Below, piece after piece: positions 25,488-34,287 of a stretch of 64,000 nucleotides of DNA; position 1 is the first letter of the stretch; each line of letters opens with the position of its first letter. The translations under genes were made by a program, and so were the position numbers. Origin of the DNA: UBA1447 sp002329225 (GTDB lineage: Bacteria; Bacillota; Clostridia; Oscillospirales; Acutalibacteraceae); the NCBI GenBank assembly GCA_050946835.1, contig JBMNVN010000003.1, positions 62,001 to 126,000 on the forward strand. The letters run 5' to 3'. The notes under the pieces are model-generated. The model worked only from the letters and a program-made list of their open reading frames with translations. It ran no database searches and had not been told where the DNA came from.

Positions 25488-26071
25488 AAAAGCACCTCCA
25501 TATATCGTCTGATTTCATCTTCCATATTGAATTTTCTGCTGTATTTAATAAGTGTTCTCAAATCTTTATCCGCTCTCTTAAAATATCTTGTCACTCCGTC
25601 TGTAAATATTTGTTTATCTATCTTTTCTCTGTAAAGAATTATATCGCAAATTGTCCTTTCCATATCGTAAACCTGAACTGTATTCCCTAAAGGAGTTTCA
25701 ATTTTTGTTGCTCCGACAGGGTGCAGTTCTTTTTTTACATATCGAACCTGTAAGTTCTCATATCTTTTCTTAATATGACTTGCGTTATAGCCTTGGGGGA
25801 CGGATATACAAAAGGTATTCGGTGTACGGTCGGACAGATTATGAAGGTACAAGGCCGTCTGACAGGAAAAGACTATTCTGCTGCTGTTTGACGAGATAAG
25901 AATAAAATCATCTATGATTTCACCGGTTTTTTGATAAACTCCCGGTCTTATCCTTTCAATTACCCCTTGACTTGCCAAGTCGGATAATATGTGCCTGCCT
26001 ATTCCCATGTTTTCAGCATCTCTGTTCGTAATAATCGGATTTACCGTCAAATATCCTCTCAAAGCATCCAT
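25484..26071 (-). CDS. AbiEi-family antitoxin/regulator
   Basis: A 195-residue protein with the AbiEi layout: an N-terminal winged helix (NPIITNRDAENMGIGRHILSDLASQGVIERIRPGVYQ) and a C-terminal domain containing VYDMERTICDIILYR, typical of type IV toxin-antitoxin antitoxins. These proteins repress their own operon and counter a nucleotidyltransferase toxin encoded just downstream. Here no intact toxin gene follows, so the antitoxin is orphaned. The start has GGAGG 8 bases upstream and the promoter contains an inverted repeat suited to autoregulation. Confidence 0.9.
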   Translation of the reverse strand: MDALRGYLTVNPIITNRDAENMGIGRHILSDLASQGVIERIRPGVYQKTGEIIDDFILISSNSSRIVFSCQTALYLHNLSDRTPNTFCISVPQGYNASHIKKRYENLQVRYVKKELHPVGATKIETPLGNTVQVYDMERTICDIILYREKIDKQIFTDGVTRYFKRADKDLRTLIKYSRKFNMEDEIRRYMEVLL

Positions 26072-26094
26072 GTCTTACACCTCCTCTTACATTT

Positions 26095-26131
26095 TCGCTT
26101 TAATTATATAGAATAAAAGCGAATTTGTAAA
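26095..26131 (-). promoter_or_regulatory. abiEi promoter with inverted-repeat operator
   Basis: On the minus strand TTTACA (26131-26126), 17-base spacer, TATAAT (26108-26103). The inverted arms TTCGCTT (26095-26101) and AAGCGAA (26117-26123) bracket the -10, a layout expected for AbiEi autorepression. Confidence 0.7.
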
Positions 26132-26183
26132 GAGATATCTTTATAACATCACATTTATCCGATGTTTTTCCATTATTCATAAG

Positions 26184-26218
26184 AAAAAGCCCTGTAAAGT
26201 TTTAATACTTTACAGGGC
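26184..26218 (-). terminator. Terminator of the clpC operon
   Basis: A 12-bp perfect stem (GCCCTGTAAAGT at 26189-26200 with ACTTTACAGGGC at 26207-26218) and a 6-base loop, followed on the minus strand by TTTTTC. It lies 20 bases after the clpC stop. Confidence 0.9.
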
Positions 26219-26238
26219 AAAAATTCAGCGGTATATTT

Positions 26239-28686
26239 TCAGTCTTCCACCTGAATAAAAACAGGTTCTCCCTTCGAAAACTCACATTTATAGCGGTTTC
26301 CGGCGATTAGCTTGCCTTCCAAAATCTCTTCGGAAAGCCTGTCCTCAATTTGCGACTGAATGGCTCGACGTAAAGGTCTTGCCCCGTAAACCGGGTCAAA
26401 GCCGGCATCGGCGATTTTTTCCACTACGGTATCGTCAAAATCAATTTTTATGTCCATTTCCGCCACTCTTTTTGAGAGATTTGCAAGCAAACGGCGGGCA
26501 ATTTCTTTAATATCTTCCATTTTAAGCTGATGGAAAACGATTATGTCGTCCACCCGGTTGAGGAACTCGGGGCGGAAGGCCTTTTTAAGTTCGCCCATGA
26601 CGGAATCCCGAATTTTCTCCTGACTCATAGCCCCCTGTTCATCGCCGGTAAAGCCGAGGGTTCCCACCTGTTTGGAGATAAGCTTTGCCCCGACGTTTGA
26701 GGTCATTATTATAATGCAGTTTTTAAAGTCAACTCTTCTGCCCTGGGCATCGGTGAGAATCCCGTCTTCCAGAATTTGCAGGAGCATATTGAATACGTCG
26801 GGGTGAGCCTTTTCAATCTCGTCAAAAAGCAGGACGGAATAGGGTCTGCGGCGCACTTTTTCAGTAAGCTGACCGCCCTCGTCATAGCCCACATAGCCCG
26901 GAGGCGAACCCACAAGACGGGAGACCGTGTGCTTTTCCATATACTCGGACATATCAAGGCGTATCATGGCATCCTCGTCGCCGAACATGGCTTCTGCAAG
27001 GGTTTTGGAAAGCTCGGTTTTACCCACGCCCGTGGGGCCGAGGAAGATAAAGGAACCCGTGGGGCGTTTCGGGTCTTTTAGCCCTACCCTGCCCCTGCGA
27101 ATGGCCTTTGCCACTGCGGAAACCGCTTCATCCTGCCCGACAATCCTGCGGTGAAGCTCTTCTTCCATATGAAGCAGGCGCTCGCTTTCTTCCTGAGTGA
27201 GCTGAACCACGGGAATACCCGTCCAGGATGACACTATCTGCGCTATTTCTTCCTCCCCTACCTCACCGGAAGAGCGCAAGCTTTTTTCTTCCCAGCTTTT
27301 TTTAGCCTCTTCAAGTTCCGAGGTAAGCCTTTTTTCTTCATCCCGCAGTTTTGCGGCGCGCTCAAACTCCTGAGCCTTTACCGCCGCCGCCTTTTCTTCA
27401 CTAATATTTTTAAGCTCGTTTTCCAATTCTTTCAAATCGGGGGGAGCGGTATGCTCTTTCATCCGTACACGGGAGGCCGCCTCATCCACCAGGTCAATGG
27501 CCTTATCGGGCAGATAGCGGTCACCTATATAACGGGCGGACATCTTAACGGCGGCAATTATGCCCGCATCCGTGATGCGTATTTTATGGTGGGCTTCATA
27601 TTTATCCCGCAAACCCTTGAGAATTTCAATCGCCTCGTCTTCGGAAGGCTCATCCACCATGACAGGCTGGAAGCGGCGCTCCAAGGCGGCGTCTTTTTCA
27701 AAATGCTTGCGGTACTCATCAAGGGTTGTAGCCCCTATAACTTTGATTTCACCTCTGGCAAGGTAGGGTTTAAGAGTGTTTGCGGCATCTACGGAACCCT
27801 CAGCGGCGCCCGCCCCCACAATGGTGTGGATTTCGTCAATAAAGATAATGACATCACCGCTTTCACGCACCTCTTCAATGGCCGCTTTTATGCGCTCCTC
27901 AAAATCGCCACGGTATTTTGTGCCGGCAACCATACCGGTAAGATCCAAAGACACAAGGCGTTTGCCTTTTAATGTTTCGGGCACTTCACCGGAAACGATT
28001 TTAAGGGCAAGCCCTTCGGCAATAGCGGTCTTTCCCACGCCCGGTTCACCGACAAGGCAGGGATTATTTTTAGTGCGTCTGCTGAGGATTTGAATGACCC
28101 TTTCAATTTCATTCTGCCGCCCTATTACCGGGTCAATGAGGTTGTCCTGAGCCAATTTGGTAAGATCACGCCCGAATTGTTCCAGAGTGGGGGTATCCGA
28201 TTTTTCTTCACGGGGCATCTCCTCCCCGTTTGTCTCCCGAACATTGCCGCTTGCAAGACCGGCGGTCACCTGTTCGAGTACCTCGGCGGGGTTTGCCCCG
28301 AGTTCGGTCATGATTTTTAAGGCGACGCTCTGCCCTTCCCGAATCAGCGCTATAAGCAGATGTTCCGTACCGACAAAACCGTGGCCCATGGAACGGGCGT
28401 AGAGAACCGCCATTTCAATCATATGCTTGCAACGGGGCGTCAGGTCCTTGGGCGAAAGTTCTGTAAGTTCACCTATCCCCATACTGCTGCGCACGGCCTC
28501 TTCAACATTTTCGGCGGTAAGCCCTTTGGATGCAAGAGCCTCGTAAGCCGTCCCGTCCTTACCTTTGAGCAGACCGATCAGAAGGTGTTCGCTGCCTATA
28601 TAGTCATGCCCCAAAACCTGCGCGCTTTCTATGGCCGCATTCAGAGCAAAGTTTGCTTTTTGTGTAAACCTGTTAAATTTGTACAT
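26239..28686 (-). CDS. clpC: ATP-dependent Clp protease ATP-binding subunit ClpC
   Basis: 815 residues, normal for ClpC. Two Clp-N repeats (residues about 1-140), the first AAA+ module with Walker A GEPGVGKT (213-220) and the Walker B segment VIFIDEIHTI, a middle domain with a UVR-like helix pair (EEKAAAVKAQEFERAAKLRD), and the second AAA+ module with GPTGVGKTE and the C-terminal D2-small domain. ClpC unfolds proteins for ClpP and, with adaptor proteins McsA/McsB, recognises arginine-phosphorylated substrates. It is the last gene of ctsR-mcsA-mcsB-clpC, followed by a strong terminator, and is expected to be under CtsR heat-shock control. Confidence 0.98.
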   Translation of the reverse strand: MYKFNRFTQKANFALNAAIESAQVLGHDYIGSEHLLIGLLKGKDGTAYEALASKGLTAENVEEAVRSSMGIGELTELSPKDLTPRCKHMIEMAVLYARSMGHGFVGTEHLLIALIREGQSVALKIMTELGANPAEVLEQVTAGLASGNVRETNGEEMPREEKSDTPTLEQFGRDLTKLAQDNLIDPVIGRQNEIERVIQILSRRTKNNPCLVGEPGVGKTAIAEGLALKIVSGEVPETLKGKRLVSLDLTGMVAGTKYRGDFEERIKAAIEEVRESGDVIIFIDEIHTIVGAGAAEGSVDAANTLKPYLARGEIKVIGATTLDEYRKHFEKDAALERRFQPVMVDEPSEDEAIEILKGLRDKYEAHHKIRITDAGIIAAVKMSARYIGDRYLPDKAIDLVDEAASRVRMKEHTAPPDLKELENELKNISEEKAAAVKAQEFERAAKLRDEEKRLTSELEEAKKSWEEKSLRSSGEVGEEEIAQIVSSWTGIPVVQLTQEESERLLHMEEELHRRIVGQDEAVSAVAKAIRRGRVGLKDPKRPTGSFIFLGPTGVGKTELSKTLAEAMFGDEDAMIRLDMSEYMEKHTVSRLVGSPPGYVGYDEGGQLTEKVRRRPYSVLLFDEIEKAHPDVFNMLLQILEDGILTDAQGRRVDFKNCIIIMTSNVGAKLISKQVGTLGFTGDEQGAMSQEKIRDSVMGELKKAFRPEFLNRVDDIIVFHQLKMEDIKEIARRLLANLSKRVAEMDIKIDFDDTVVEKIADAGFDPVYGARPLRRAIQSQIEDRLSEEILEGKLIAGNRYKCEFSKGEPVFIQVED

Positions 28687-28760
28687 ACATAATCCTCCAA
28701 AACCGCCGTCAGCGGTGCTGCGGCATTTTCTATCAAACCCGAAAATCTCACAATCACTTT

Positions 28761-29777
28761 TTATGCCTGATTTTTCAGGGTCTCTCTCACTTTTTGCGCC
28801 CTTAAAGCATCTCTTTGAGGCGCTTTCAAAGTCTTACCCTCCATCGAGTTTATGGTTGCGGGCTGCATATTCACAATCAGTTCGTTTATCTTTTCAAGTT
28901 CAAAGGGTAAGAGGCCGTTGGCCGCTCCGAGGCGAACAAGGGATATAAGTTCCATAAATTCGTCACCGCTGAGCAGACGTGCGGTTTGCAACACACCCAA
29001 GGCACGCCACACTCTGTCGGCATTTTCTTCCTTTTGGAGCAGTATCTTCGCCGCCTCACGCTCCTGCTTTACAAGCTGGGAGGTGATTGACTGCAGGTTC
29101 TCCAATGCGGCGGCTTCCGTAATGCCTAAGGTTATCTGATTGCTGAGCTGATATATATCCCCTTTGGGGGCGGAGCCTTCACCGTAAGCGCCCCTGATTG
29201 TCAGCCCCAATTTTGCCACCGTGGCGGCAAGCCGGTTCATATTGCCGCTGCGGGTAAGGGCCGGCAGATGCAGCATTACCGAAGCACGCATGGCGGTGCC
29301 CAAGTTGGTCGGGCATTGGGTGAGGTAGCCTATCCGTTCGTTAAAGGCGTAATTGAGTTTCTGATCCAGCTCAGTGTCAATCTCGTCGGCGATTTTGTAG
29401 GCTTCCTGTAAGGCAAGGCCGGCTTTCATAACCTGAAGCCGAATGTGGTCTTCCTCACAGAGCATGATGCTTACGGATTCATCTTCCGTGAGCATAAGTG
29501 CCCGCCCTTCAAAAGAACTTGCAAATTCCGGGCTAATCAAGTGCCTTTCCACTAATGAGACGGCTTGGGTTCTTGTAAGGTCCTTCATTTCAAGGTAGCC
29601 GAAACTGCCGCTCCCCGACTCCAGCAAAGCATCTTTAACAAGGGAATTGACCTGTTGCCTGCCCTTGAGATCAAGCTTTGTCGGAAAAAGATAGTCTTTA
29701 AGATTACGGGCCAGTCGGATTCGGGTACTGAGTACTACATCACCCTCGGCGCCTTTTTCAATATACCATTTGCTCAT
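28761..29777 (-). CDS. mcsB: Protein-arginine kinase McsB
   Basis: About 338 residues from the ATG at 29777 (MSKWYIEKGAEGD), with AGGAGG 9 bases upstream and one base after the mcsA stop; the longer frame from 29804 has no ribosome site. Phosphagen-kinase fold with STRIRLARNLKDYLFP near the N-terminus, the catalytic region TQCPTNLGTAMRASVMLHLP and RGAYGEGSAPKGDIYQLSNQ. McsB phosphorylates arginines on damaged proteins and on CtsR, marking them for ClpCP. Third gene of the operon. Confidence 0.97.
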   Translation of the reverse strand: MSKWYIEKGAEGDVVLSTRIRLARNLKDYLFPTKLDLKGRQQVNSLVKDALLESGSGSFGYLEMKDLTRTQAVSLVERHLISPEFASSFEGRALMLTEDESVSIMLCEEDHIRLQVMKAGLALQEAYKIADEIDTELDQKLNYAFNERIGYLTQCPTNLGTAMRASVMLHLPALTRSGNMNRLAATVAKLGLTIRGAYGEGSAPKGDIYQLSNQITLGITEAAALENLQSITSQLVKQEREAAKILLQKEENADRVWRALGVLQTARLLSGDEFMELISLVRLGAANGLLPFELEKINELIVNMQPATINSMEGKTLKAPQRDALRAQKVRETLKNQA

Positions 29778-29778
29778 T

Positions 29779-30300
29779 TTATTCGCCCTCCTGTACGCCG
29801 GCATCCTGTTCTTTTTCCAGCGCCTTTATTTCGTCCCTGAGTTCCGCCGCAAGCTCAAAGTTTTGTTCCGCCACCGCTGCGGCTAAATCCGTCTTCAGTT
29901 TATCAATGCGGCCTTTGAGTTTGATTTTTTCTCCGGCGGAATCCGCTACTTTTCCGCTGTGCTGAATGCGCCCGTGCAGGCGCTGAAGAGAAGGCAGCAG
30001 TTTGTCGTAAAAGGCGGCGTAACACTCGGCGCAGCCTAACTTGCCTTCCCGGGCAATATCTTCAAATGAGTTGCCGCACTTGGGGCAGCGCAGCACTTTA
30101 GCCTCACCCGCAGAGTGCAATGCGGCATTGGTAAAACCGCCCAACAGTTCACCTAAATTCAGGCTGAAGCCTGAAAACACGTCGCCGTAGCCCAAATGCG
30201 CGGCGCAATCCCCGCATAAATGAGTTTGGGTCATCTCTCCGTTCACCACACGTTTAATATGGGTGGTGGCCTCGTTTCGTTCACAGTATTGACAAAGCAT
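29779..30300 (-). CDS. mcsA: McsA, zinc-finger activator of McsB
   Basis: 173 residues with paired CxxC motifs (CQYC, CGDC, CPKC and CAEC) forming two zinc-binding sites, and a C-terminal UVR motif (AAVAEQNFELAAELRDEIKAL) of the type that contacts ClpC. McsA stimulates McsB kinase activity and modulates CtsR. Good position within the four-gene operon; 28 bases after ctsR with a GGGGAG Shine-Dalgarno. Confidence 0.96.
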   Translation of the reverse strand: MLCQYCERNEATTHIKRVVNGEMTQTHLCGDCAAHLGYGDVFSGFSLNLGELLGGFTNAALHSAGEAKVLRCPKCGNSFEDIAREGKLGCAECYAAFYDKLLPSLQRLHGRIQHSGKVADSAGEKIKLKGRIDKLKTDLAAAVAEQNFELAAELRDEIKALEKEQDAGVQEGE

Positions 30301-30328
30301 TTTTATCTCCCCTTAAAAGCTTATTTAT

Positions 30329-30775
30329 TCAGGATACAGTCAAAAGCATTTTTTTAAAAAGCAAAGCCCTTATTTGATCCCTGACCTCGGGTTCAAGCGG
30401 ACGCAGGCCGCTGTCGGAGGTTACGGCAAGCATAAGTTTTGCCGCCTGCTCATCGAGAACATCCTGATGATGTAAATTAAGAATGTGTGCCCGACAGGTT
30501 TTTTCATCTATGGACTGCCCCACCGTATTAACCACATGCATCAACAAAGCGGAAGAATCCATGCTTACCCGGCTGATGCGTATGAAGCCCCCGCCGCCCC
30601 TGCGGCTTTCAACCGTATAGCCCTGCTCAGGCGTAAAACGCGAGGCGATAACATAGTTGATTTGACTGGGGACGCAACCTAAACTCTGGGCAAGCTCATT
30701 GCGTTGAATCTCGATAAAGTCATCCTCTTCGAGCATTTCCAGAATTATACGTGCAATGTTCGCACTGATACTCAA
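30329..30775 (-). CDS. ctsR: CtsR, repressor of class III heat-shock genes
   Basis: About 148 residues from TTG at 30775, which lies 8 bases after AAGGAG and gives the normal CtsR beginning (SISANIARIILEMLEED). The frame is open upstream to 30856, but that stretch holds the operon promoter and CtsR box. The winged-helix part contains QSLGCVPSQINYVIASRFTPEQGY and the glycine-rich wing ESRRGGGGFIRI that enters the minor groove. A C-terminal domain for McsB control follows. CtsR represses this operon by binding the box just upstream. Confidence 0.97.
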   Translation of the reverse strand: MSISANIARIILEMLEEDDFIEIQRNELAQSLGCVPSQINYVIASRFTPEQGYTVESRRGGGGFIRISRVSMDSSALLMHVVNTVGQSIDEKTCRAHILNLHHQDVLDEQAAKLMLAVTSDSGLRPLEPEVRDQIRALLFKKMLLTVS

Positions 30776-30795
30776 GGGCAACACTCCTTTTAGAC

Positions 30796-30812
30796 TTTGA
30801 CTATCTTTGACC
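30796..30812 (-). promoter_or_regulatory. CtsR box
   Basis: Minus strand GGTCAAAGATAGTCAAA, a perfect match to the CtsR heptad direct repeat (RGTCAAA-NAN-RGTCAAA). It lies between the -10 and the ribosome-binding site of ctsR, so bound CtsR would block its own operon. Confidence 0.95.
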
Positions 30813-30821
30813 TTTGTGTTT

Positions 30822-30850
30822 ATTATAATGCCTTGTCCACGCTTCGTCAA
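30822..30850 (-). promoter_or_regulatory. Promoter of ctsR-mcsA-mcsB-clpC
   Basis: Minus strand TTGACG (30850-30845), 17-base spacer, TATAAT (30827-30822): a near-consensus SigA-type promoter directly upstream of the CtsR box. Confidence 0.92.
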
Positions 30851-30889
30851 TAGCATATTTTTAAACTGTTTGTGAACTTTAAAAGCCCA

Positions 30890-30913
30890 ACCCTTTGCGT
30901 ATGATTAAAGGGT
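30890..30913 (-). terminator. Weak terminator after the alcohol dehydrogenase
   Basis: Seven-bp stem ACCCTTT/AAAGGGT (30890-30896 with 30907-30913) followed on the minus strand by TGGGCTTTTA. The T-run is short, so the call is tentative. Confidence 0.4.
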
Positions 30914-30936
30914 CAGGCCGCAATGTTTTTGTGTGT

Positions 30937-32052
30937 TTACCGGTTGAGCTGTTCGAGTATGACCTGCGCTTCTTCCGCCGTCATACCTCCCGGGCTGTTG
31001 ACAAAGTTTTTCGGCACCTGCTCCGCCCATCTTTGAGCATACTCCTTCGCCTCGTTGGCGGAAATACGTATATCCGGCAGGGCCGTAAGCTCAATTGCCG
31101 CCGCACTCACCTCTTCAAAATCCGAACCCGTAATATCCCGCATCTCCCTAGATTTTTCTTTTTCAAAGCGGCGGGCACGTTCCAAAAAGGCGGGCAGGAA
31201 CATAGCGCAGGCTTTTCCGTGGGGGACGCCGTAATTTTCCGTCAAGACATAACCCAAAGGATGAGGGAAGGCGGTTCCGCAAAGGTTAATTGCAAGGCCG
31301 GCATAAAGGGAACCGGCATAAAGGTTATCCCTTGCCGCATCGCTCGGCAAAGTATCTTTTTCAAAGGCTTTAATCTCTTCCCACAAAATCTTAAGCCCCG
31401 CCGAGGCGTAAAGTTTATTGACACCGGTACATTGGGGTGTGAACCAGGCTTCCGCCGCATGACAAAAGGCATCCAATGCGGTAGAAACCGTGATGTCATA
31501 AGGCACGCTGTAGGTATATTCAGGGTCGGCAAAAGCAATTTCGGCATAACAATCGGGGCCTGAAATACTCTTTTTTCTGCCGGTGGAATCCACGGTTAAA
31601 ACGCTCACAGCCGTGACTTCGCTGCCCGTGCCCGCCGTAGTGCCCACAAGAGCCACCGGCAGAGGTTCATTGTTATAAACCCGCCTGTATATGTCTTCCG
31701 GTGTTAAATCTTTATTAGCCGCATAGATGGCTACGGCTTTTGCGGCATCCAGGGGGGAACCCCCGCCGACACCGATGATAAAATCCGCTCCCATGCTCCT
31801 TGCCTGTTCCCCTGCGGCGTGACATGAGGATATCAGGGGATTTTGCCCGATACCGTCAAACACCCGATAGTCAATCCCCTCTTTTGAAAGGGCGGTCTCC
31901 AAATCCCCCAAGGCTCCGCTTTTGCGGGCTGAGGCGGCGCCCGTAACAATAAGGGCTTTAGTACCGAGGGTTTTTAAAAGAGCGGAGTTGTTAAAAATGG
32001 CATTATTGCCGCTAACCACTCTGACGGGCATAAAAATGTCAAAATCAAACAT
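30937..32052 (-). CDS. Iron-containing alcohol dehydrogenase
   Basis: 371 residues of the Fe-ADH family (type III alcohol dehydrogenases). The dinucleotide-binding motif VGGGSPLDAAKA (about residues 93-105), GTTAGTGSEVT, and metal-binding residues in ALDAFCHAAEAW and FPHPLGYVLTENYGVPHG (Asp and three His) are all present. It would reduce aldehydes or oxidise alcohols with NAD(P)H; butanol-, propanediol- or lactaldehyde-type substrates cannot be distinguished. GGAGG lies 8 bases before the ATG. Single-gene unit between the ctsR operon and apbE. Confidence 0.95.
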   Translation of the reverse strand: MFDFDIFMPVRVVSGNNAIFNNSALLKTLGTKALIVTGAASARKSGALGDLETALSKEGIDYRVFDGIGQNPLISSCHAAGEQARSMGADFIIGVGGGSPLDAAKAVAIYAANKDLTPEDIYRRVYNNEPLPVALVGTTAGTGSEVTAVSVLTVDSTGRKKSISGPDCYAEIAFADPEYTYSVPYDITVSTALDAFCHAAEAWFTPQCTGVNKLYASAGLKILWEEIKAFEKDTLPSDAARDNLYAGSLYAGLAINLCGTAFPHPLGYVLTENYGVPHGKACAMFLPAFLERARRFEKEKSREMRDITGSDFEEVSAAAIELTALPDIRISANEAKEYAQRWAEQVPKNFVNSPGGMTAEEAQVILEQLNR

Positions 32053-32167
32053 CTGTATATCCTCCCTGTGCTTAATCGATTTGAATATTATTCAGATTTT
32101 ACCACAAGCTTGCCGGCAGTTCCATTAATCTTAAGTTTTCTTTAATAAATTATAGTATACTTTATCA

Positions 32168-32196
32168 TTGAATATAACGGACTTCGGGTATATAAT
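32168..32196 (+). promoter_or_regulatory. Promoter upstream of apbE and the rnf genes
   Basis: TTGAAT (32168-32173), 17-base spacer, TATAAT (32191-32196), 35 bases before the apbE start. It may drive apbE, the NusG-II gene, the Gx transporter and rnfCDGEAB as one transcript because gaps are short. Confidence 0.75.
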
Positions 32197-32231
32197 GTTA
32201 TAAGTTTATGCTCGTATATGGAGATGATAGC

Positions 32232-33278
32232 TTGGCGGTTCGCTTCAAAAACAATCGTGTGCTTCCGATTATAGCTGTTATTGTTTGCGTTGTTGCTGTT
32301 ACCGCCTTTACTCTGTATGATGCCTCCGTACACACCCGGGAGTACAACCGAAGTGATGTAGTCATGGGTAGTGTCGTTTCTTTGCGTTTGCACGGTCCCG
32401 GCGGAGAACGGTATGCCGATCAGATTCTGGAACGCCTCAAATATATTGAGGAAGCAAATCTGTCCCGCTCTTTAGCCGGTGCGGATATATATCGGGTAAA
32501 TTTATCGGGTGAAGAAGGTTCTATCGTTTCCGGCAACACGGTCAAGTGGCTTGAAAGAGCCTTGAAAATCTGTAAAGACAGTGACGGCGCTTTGGACATC
32601 ACCTTAGGGCGTTTAACCGAGCTTTGGGATTTTGATTCGGGACAAAACCTGCCGCCGGAACCTGAAGAAATTGAATCCCGCCTGCCCTTTGTCGGATGGG
32701 AGAAAGTGAACCTGAAAGGCAACACGGTTACCCTTTCAAAGGGTCAGGCACTGGATATGGGCGCCCTCGGTAAAGGGATAGCCTGTGACGAGGCCGCCGA
32801 CATCTTGAAAAAATATAACGTTAAGTCGGCGATTATTTCCGTAGGGGGCAGTGTTCTGCTCTTCGGCAAAGAAAATGTTCGTGTGGGAATCAGAGATCCG
32901 AAAGGTTCCGTTTCGGACTATATGGGAACATTGAAGTTAAAGAACAAGTTTATTTCAACCTCCGGCAACTACGAAAAAAGCTTTACCTTTGACAATGTAC
33001 TTTACCACCATTTGCTGGATGCAAAAACGGGCTATCCCGCCCGCAGCGGTCTGGTAAGTGTTACGGTGGTGTGTGATTCGGGTCTTGATTCGGATGCTTT
33101 GTCCACCGCCTGTTTTGTGCGGGGTATTGAAAAAAGTCTCCCCCTGCTTGAAAAATACAACGCCCAGGCGGTATTCATTACCGAGGGGGACAAGGTATTT
33201 GTAACGGAGGGTTTGTCCGACAATCTTAAAATAACAAATGAAGCTTATGTTTTGACTTCGGATATAAAAGCGCAATGA
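32232..33278 (+). CDS. apbE: FAD:protein FMN transferase ApbE
   Basis: About 348 residues from TTG at 32232, which has GGAG 8 bases upstream; an ATG at 32208 in the same frame is less well placed. A single N-terminal helix (VLPIIAVIVCVVAVTAFTL) anchors it, with the ApbE domain outside. Motifs: LDITLGRLTELWDF, ALDMGALGKGIACDEA, IISVGGSVLLFG, FISTSGNYEKSF and HHLLDAKTGYPA. ApbE moves FMN from FAD to a Thr in target flavoproteins, and the Rnf subunits RnfD and RnfG encoded just downstream are its classic targets. Overlaps the next gene by 4 bases. Confidence 0.96.
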   Translation: MAVRFKNNRVLPIIAVIVCVVAVTAFTLYDASVHTREYNRSDVVMGSVVSLRLHGPGGERYADQILERLKYIEEANLSRSLAGADIYRVNLSGEEGSIVSGNTVKWLERALKICKDSDGALDITLGRLTELWDFDSGQNLPPEPEEIESRLPFVGWEKVNLKGNTVTLSKGQALDMGALGKGIACDEAADILKKYNVKSAIISVGGSVLLFGKENVRVGIRDPKGSVSDYMGTLKLKNKFISTSGNYEKSFTFDNVLYHHLLDAKTGYPARSGLVSVTVVCDSGLDSDALSTACFVRGIEKSLPLLEKYNAQAVFITEGDKVFVTEGLSDNLKITNEAYVLTSDIKAQ

Positions 33279-33658
33279 AAAAACTCTTTAAAAAAGCCGA
33301 CTTTATTCTGATTATTGTTTGTTTTCTTCTTGCCTTTGCGTTTTTTTTGCCCCGGCTTGACAGGGGAAAAGAATTGCGGGCGGTTATCACCTGCGGCGGT
33401 AAAGAATACCGCACCATCGAATTAAACAAAGTGGAAGCCGCTTACACTTTGGAACCCGAATGCAGTCCCGCCGTGGTTATTCGTGTGGAAAAAGGGGCTA
33501 TCGGTTTTGTTAAGGCAGACTGTCCCAACAAACTTTGCGTTAAAAGCGGAATGCTCACCCGCTCAGGCCAAACGGCGGTTTGTCTGCCCGCCAAAACGGT
33601 TATTACAATAAGCGGCGGCCAAAAACAGGCAGATGAACCGGCGGTTATTACTTACTGA
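33275..33658 (+). CDS. NusG-domain-II membrane-anchored protein
   Basis: 127 residues with an N-terminal helix (ADFILIIVCFLLAFAFFLP) and an extracytoplasmic NusG domain II-like part containing DCPNKLCVKSGMLTRSGQTAVCLPAK. The paired Cys in CPNKLC are typical. These small proteins regularly sit next to apbE and Gx transporter genes in Clostridia; their function is not established. Overlaps apbE by 4 bases (ATGA). Confidence 0.9.
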   Translation: MKKLFKKADFILIIVCFLLAFAFFLPRLDRGKELRAVITCGGKEYRTIELNKVEAAYTLEPECSPAVVIRVEKGAIGFVKADCPNKLCVKSGMLTRSGQTAVCLPAKTVITISGGQKQADEPAVITY

Positions 33659-33723
33659 AGCAACTTTACCTGATTTACCGTTCGGTTTGTTAGCGCGAAA
33701 ATACTGTCGGATAGGAGTTATGT

Positions 33724-34248
33724 ATGGCGGACCGGGCAAAAAATGCAAGCAAAAAAATTGCGCTGCTCGGCATTTTGGGCGCTCAGGCGCTTACCCTGTC
33801 TTTTTTGGAAAACCTCATACCTCCCCTGCCGGGGCTGCCGCCGGGAGTAAAGCCGGGTTTTTCAAATATTGTTACCATGTACGCCATACAGGCATTAGGG
33901 CCGGGAGAAGCATTTTTTATAACCCTGCTCAAAGCTCTGTTTGCAGGCCTTACCAGAGGCCCCGTTGCTTTTGTTTTAAGTTTTGCCGGCGGGATGCTCA
34001 GTACTGTTGTAATGATACTGCTTTTACGCCCCCGCTCCCCTTTCGGGTTGGCGGGTGTTTCCGTGGCAGGCGCTCTCGCCCATAATTCGGGGCAGCTGGC
34101 GGGTGCCGTGATTTTGACGGGAACGGCAAAAACCGCCTTTTATGCGCCGCTTTTAGTTTTGTCGGCAGTGGTTACCGGTATTATAACCGGAACCGTTTTG
34201 AAGGTTGTTATGCCCGTGCTGGAAAAACAGCGCAAATATTTTATGTGA
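33724..34248 (+). CDS. Gx transporter family protein
   Basis: 174-residue membrane protein with about five helices (GAQALTLSFLENLIPPLPG, then FSNIVTMYAIQALGPGEAFF and TRGPVAFVLSFAGGMLSTVV). This family was formerly annotated as heptaprenyl diphosphate synthase component I and is now called Gx transporter; it has an ECF S-component-like look. It regularly accompanies apbE, NusG-II and rnf genes, so a link to flavin or quinone supply is plausible but unproven. TAGGAG lies 7 bases before the ATG. Confidence 0.88.
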   Translation: MADRAKNASKKIALLGILGAQALTLSFLENLIPPLPGLPPGVKPGFSNIVTMYAIQALGPGEAFFITLLKALFAGLTRGPVAFVLSFAGGMLSTVVMILLLRPRSPFGLAGVSVAGALAHNSGQLAGAVILTGTAKTAFYAPLLVLSAVVTGIITGTVLKVVMPVLEKQRKYFM

Positions 34249-34287
34249 TTAACCAAGCGTCTATAAGAATGGAGGGTGGTATCTTAA

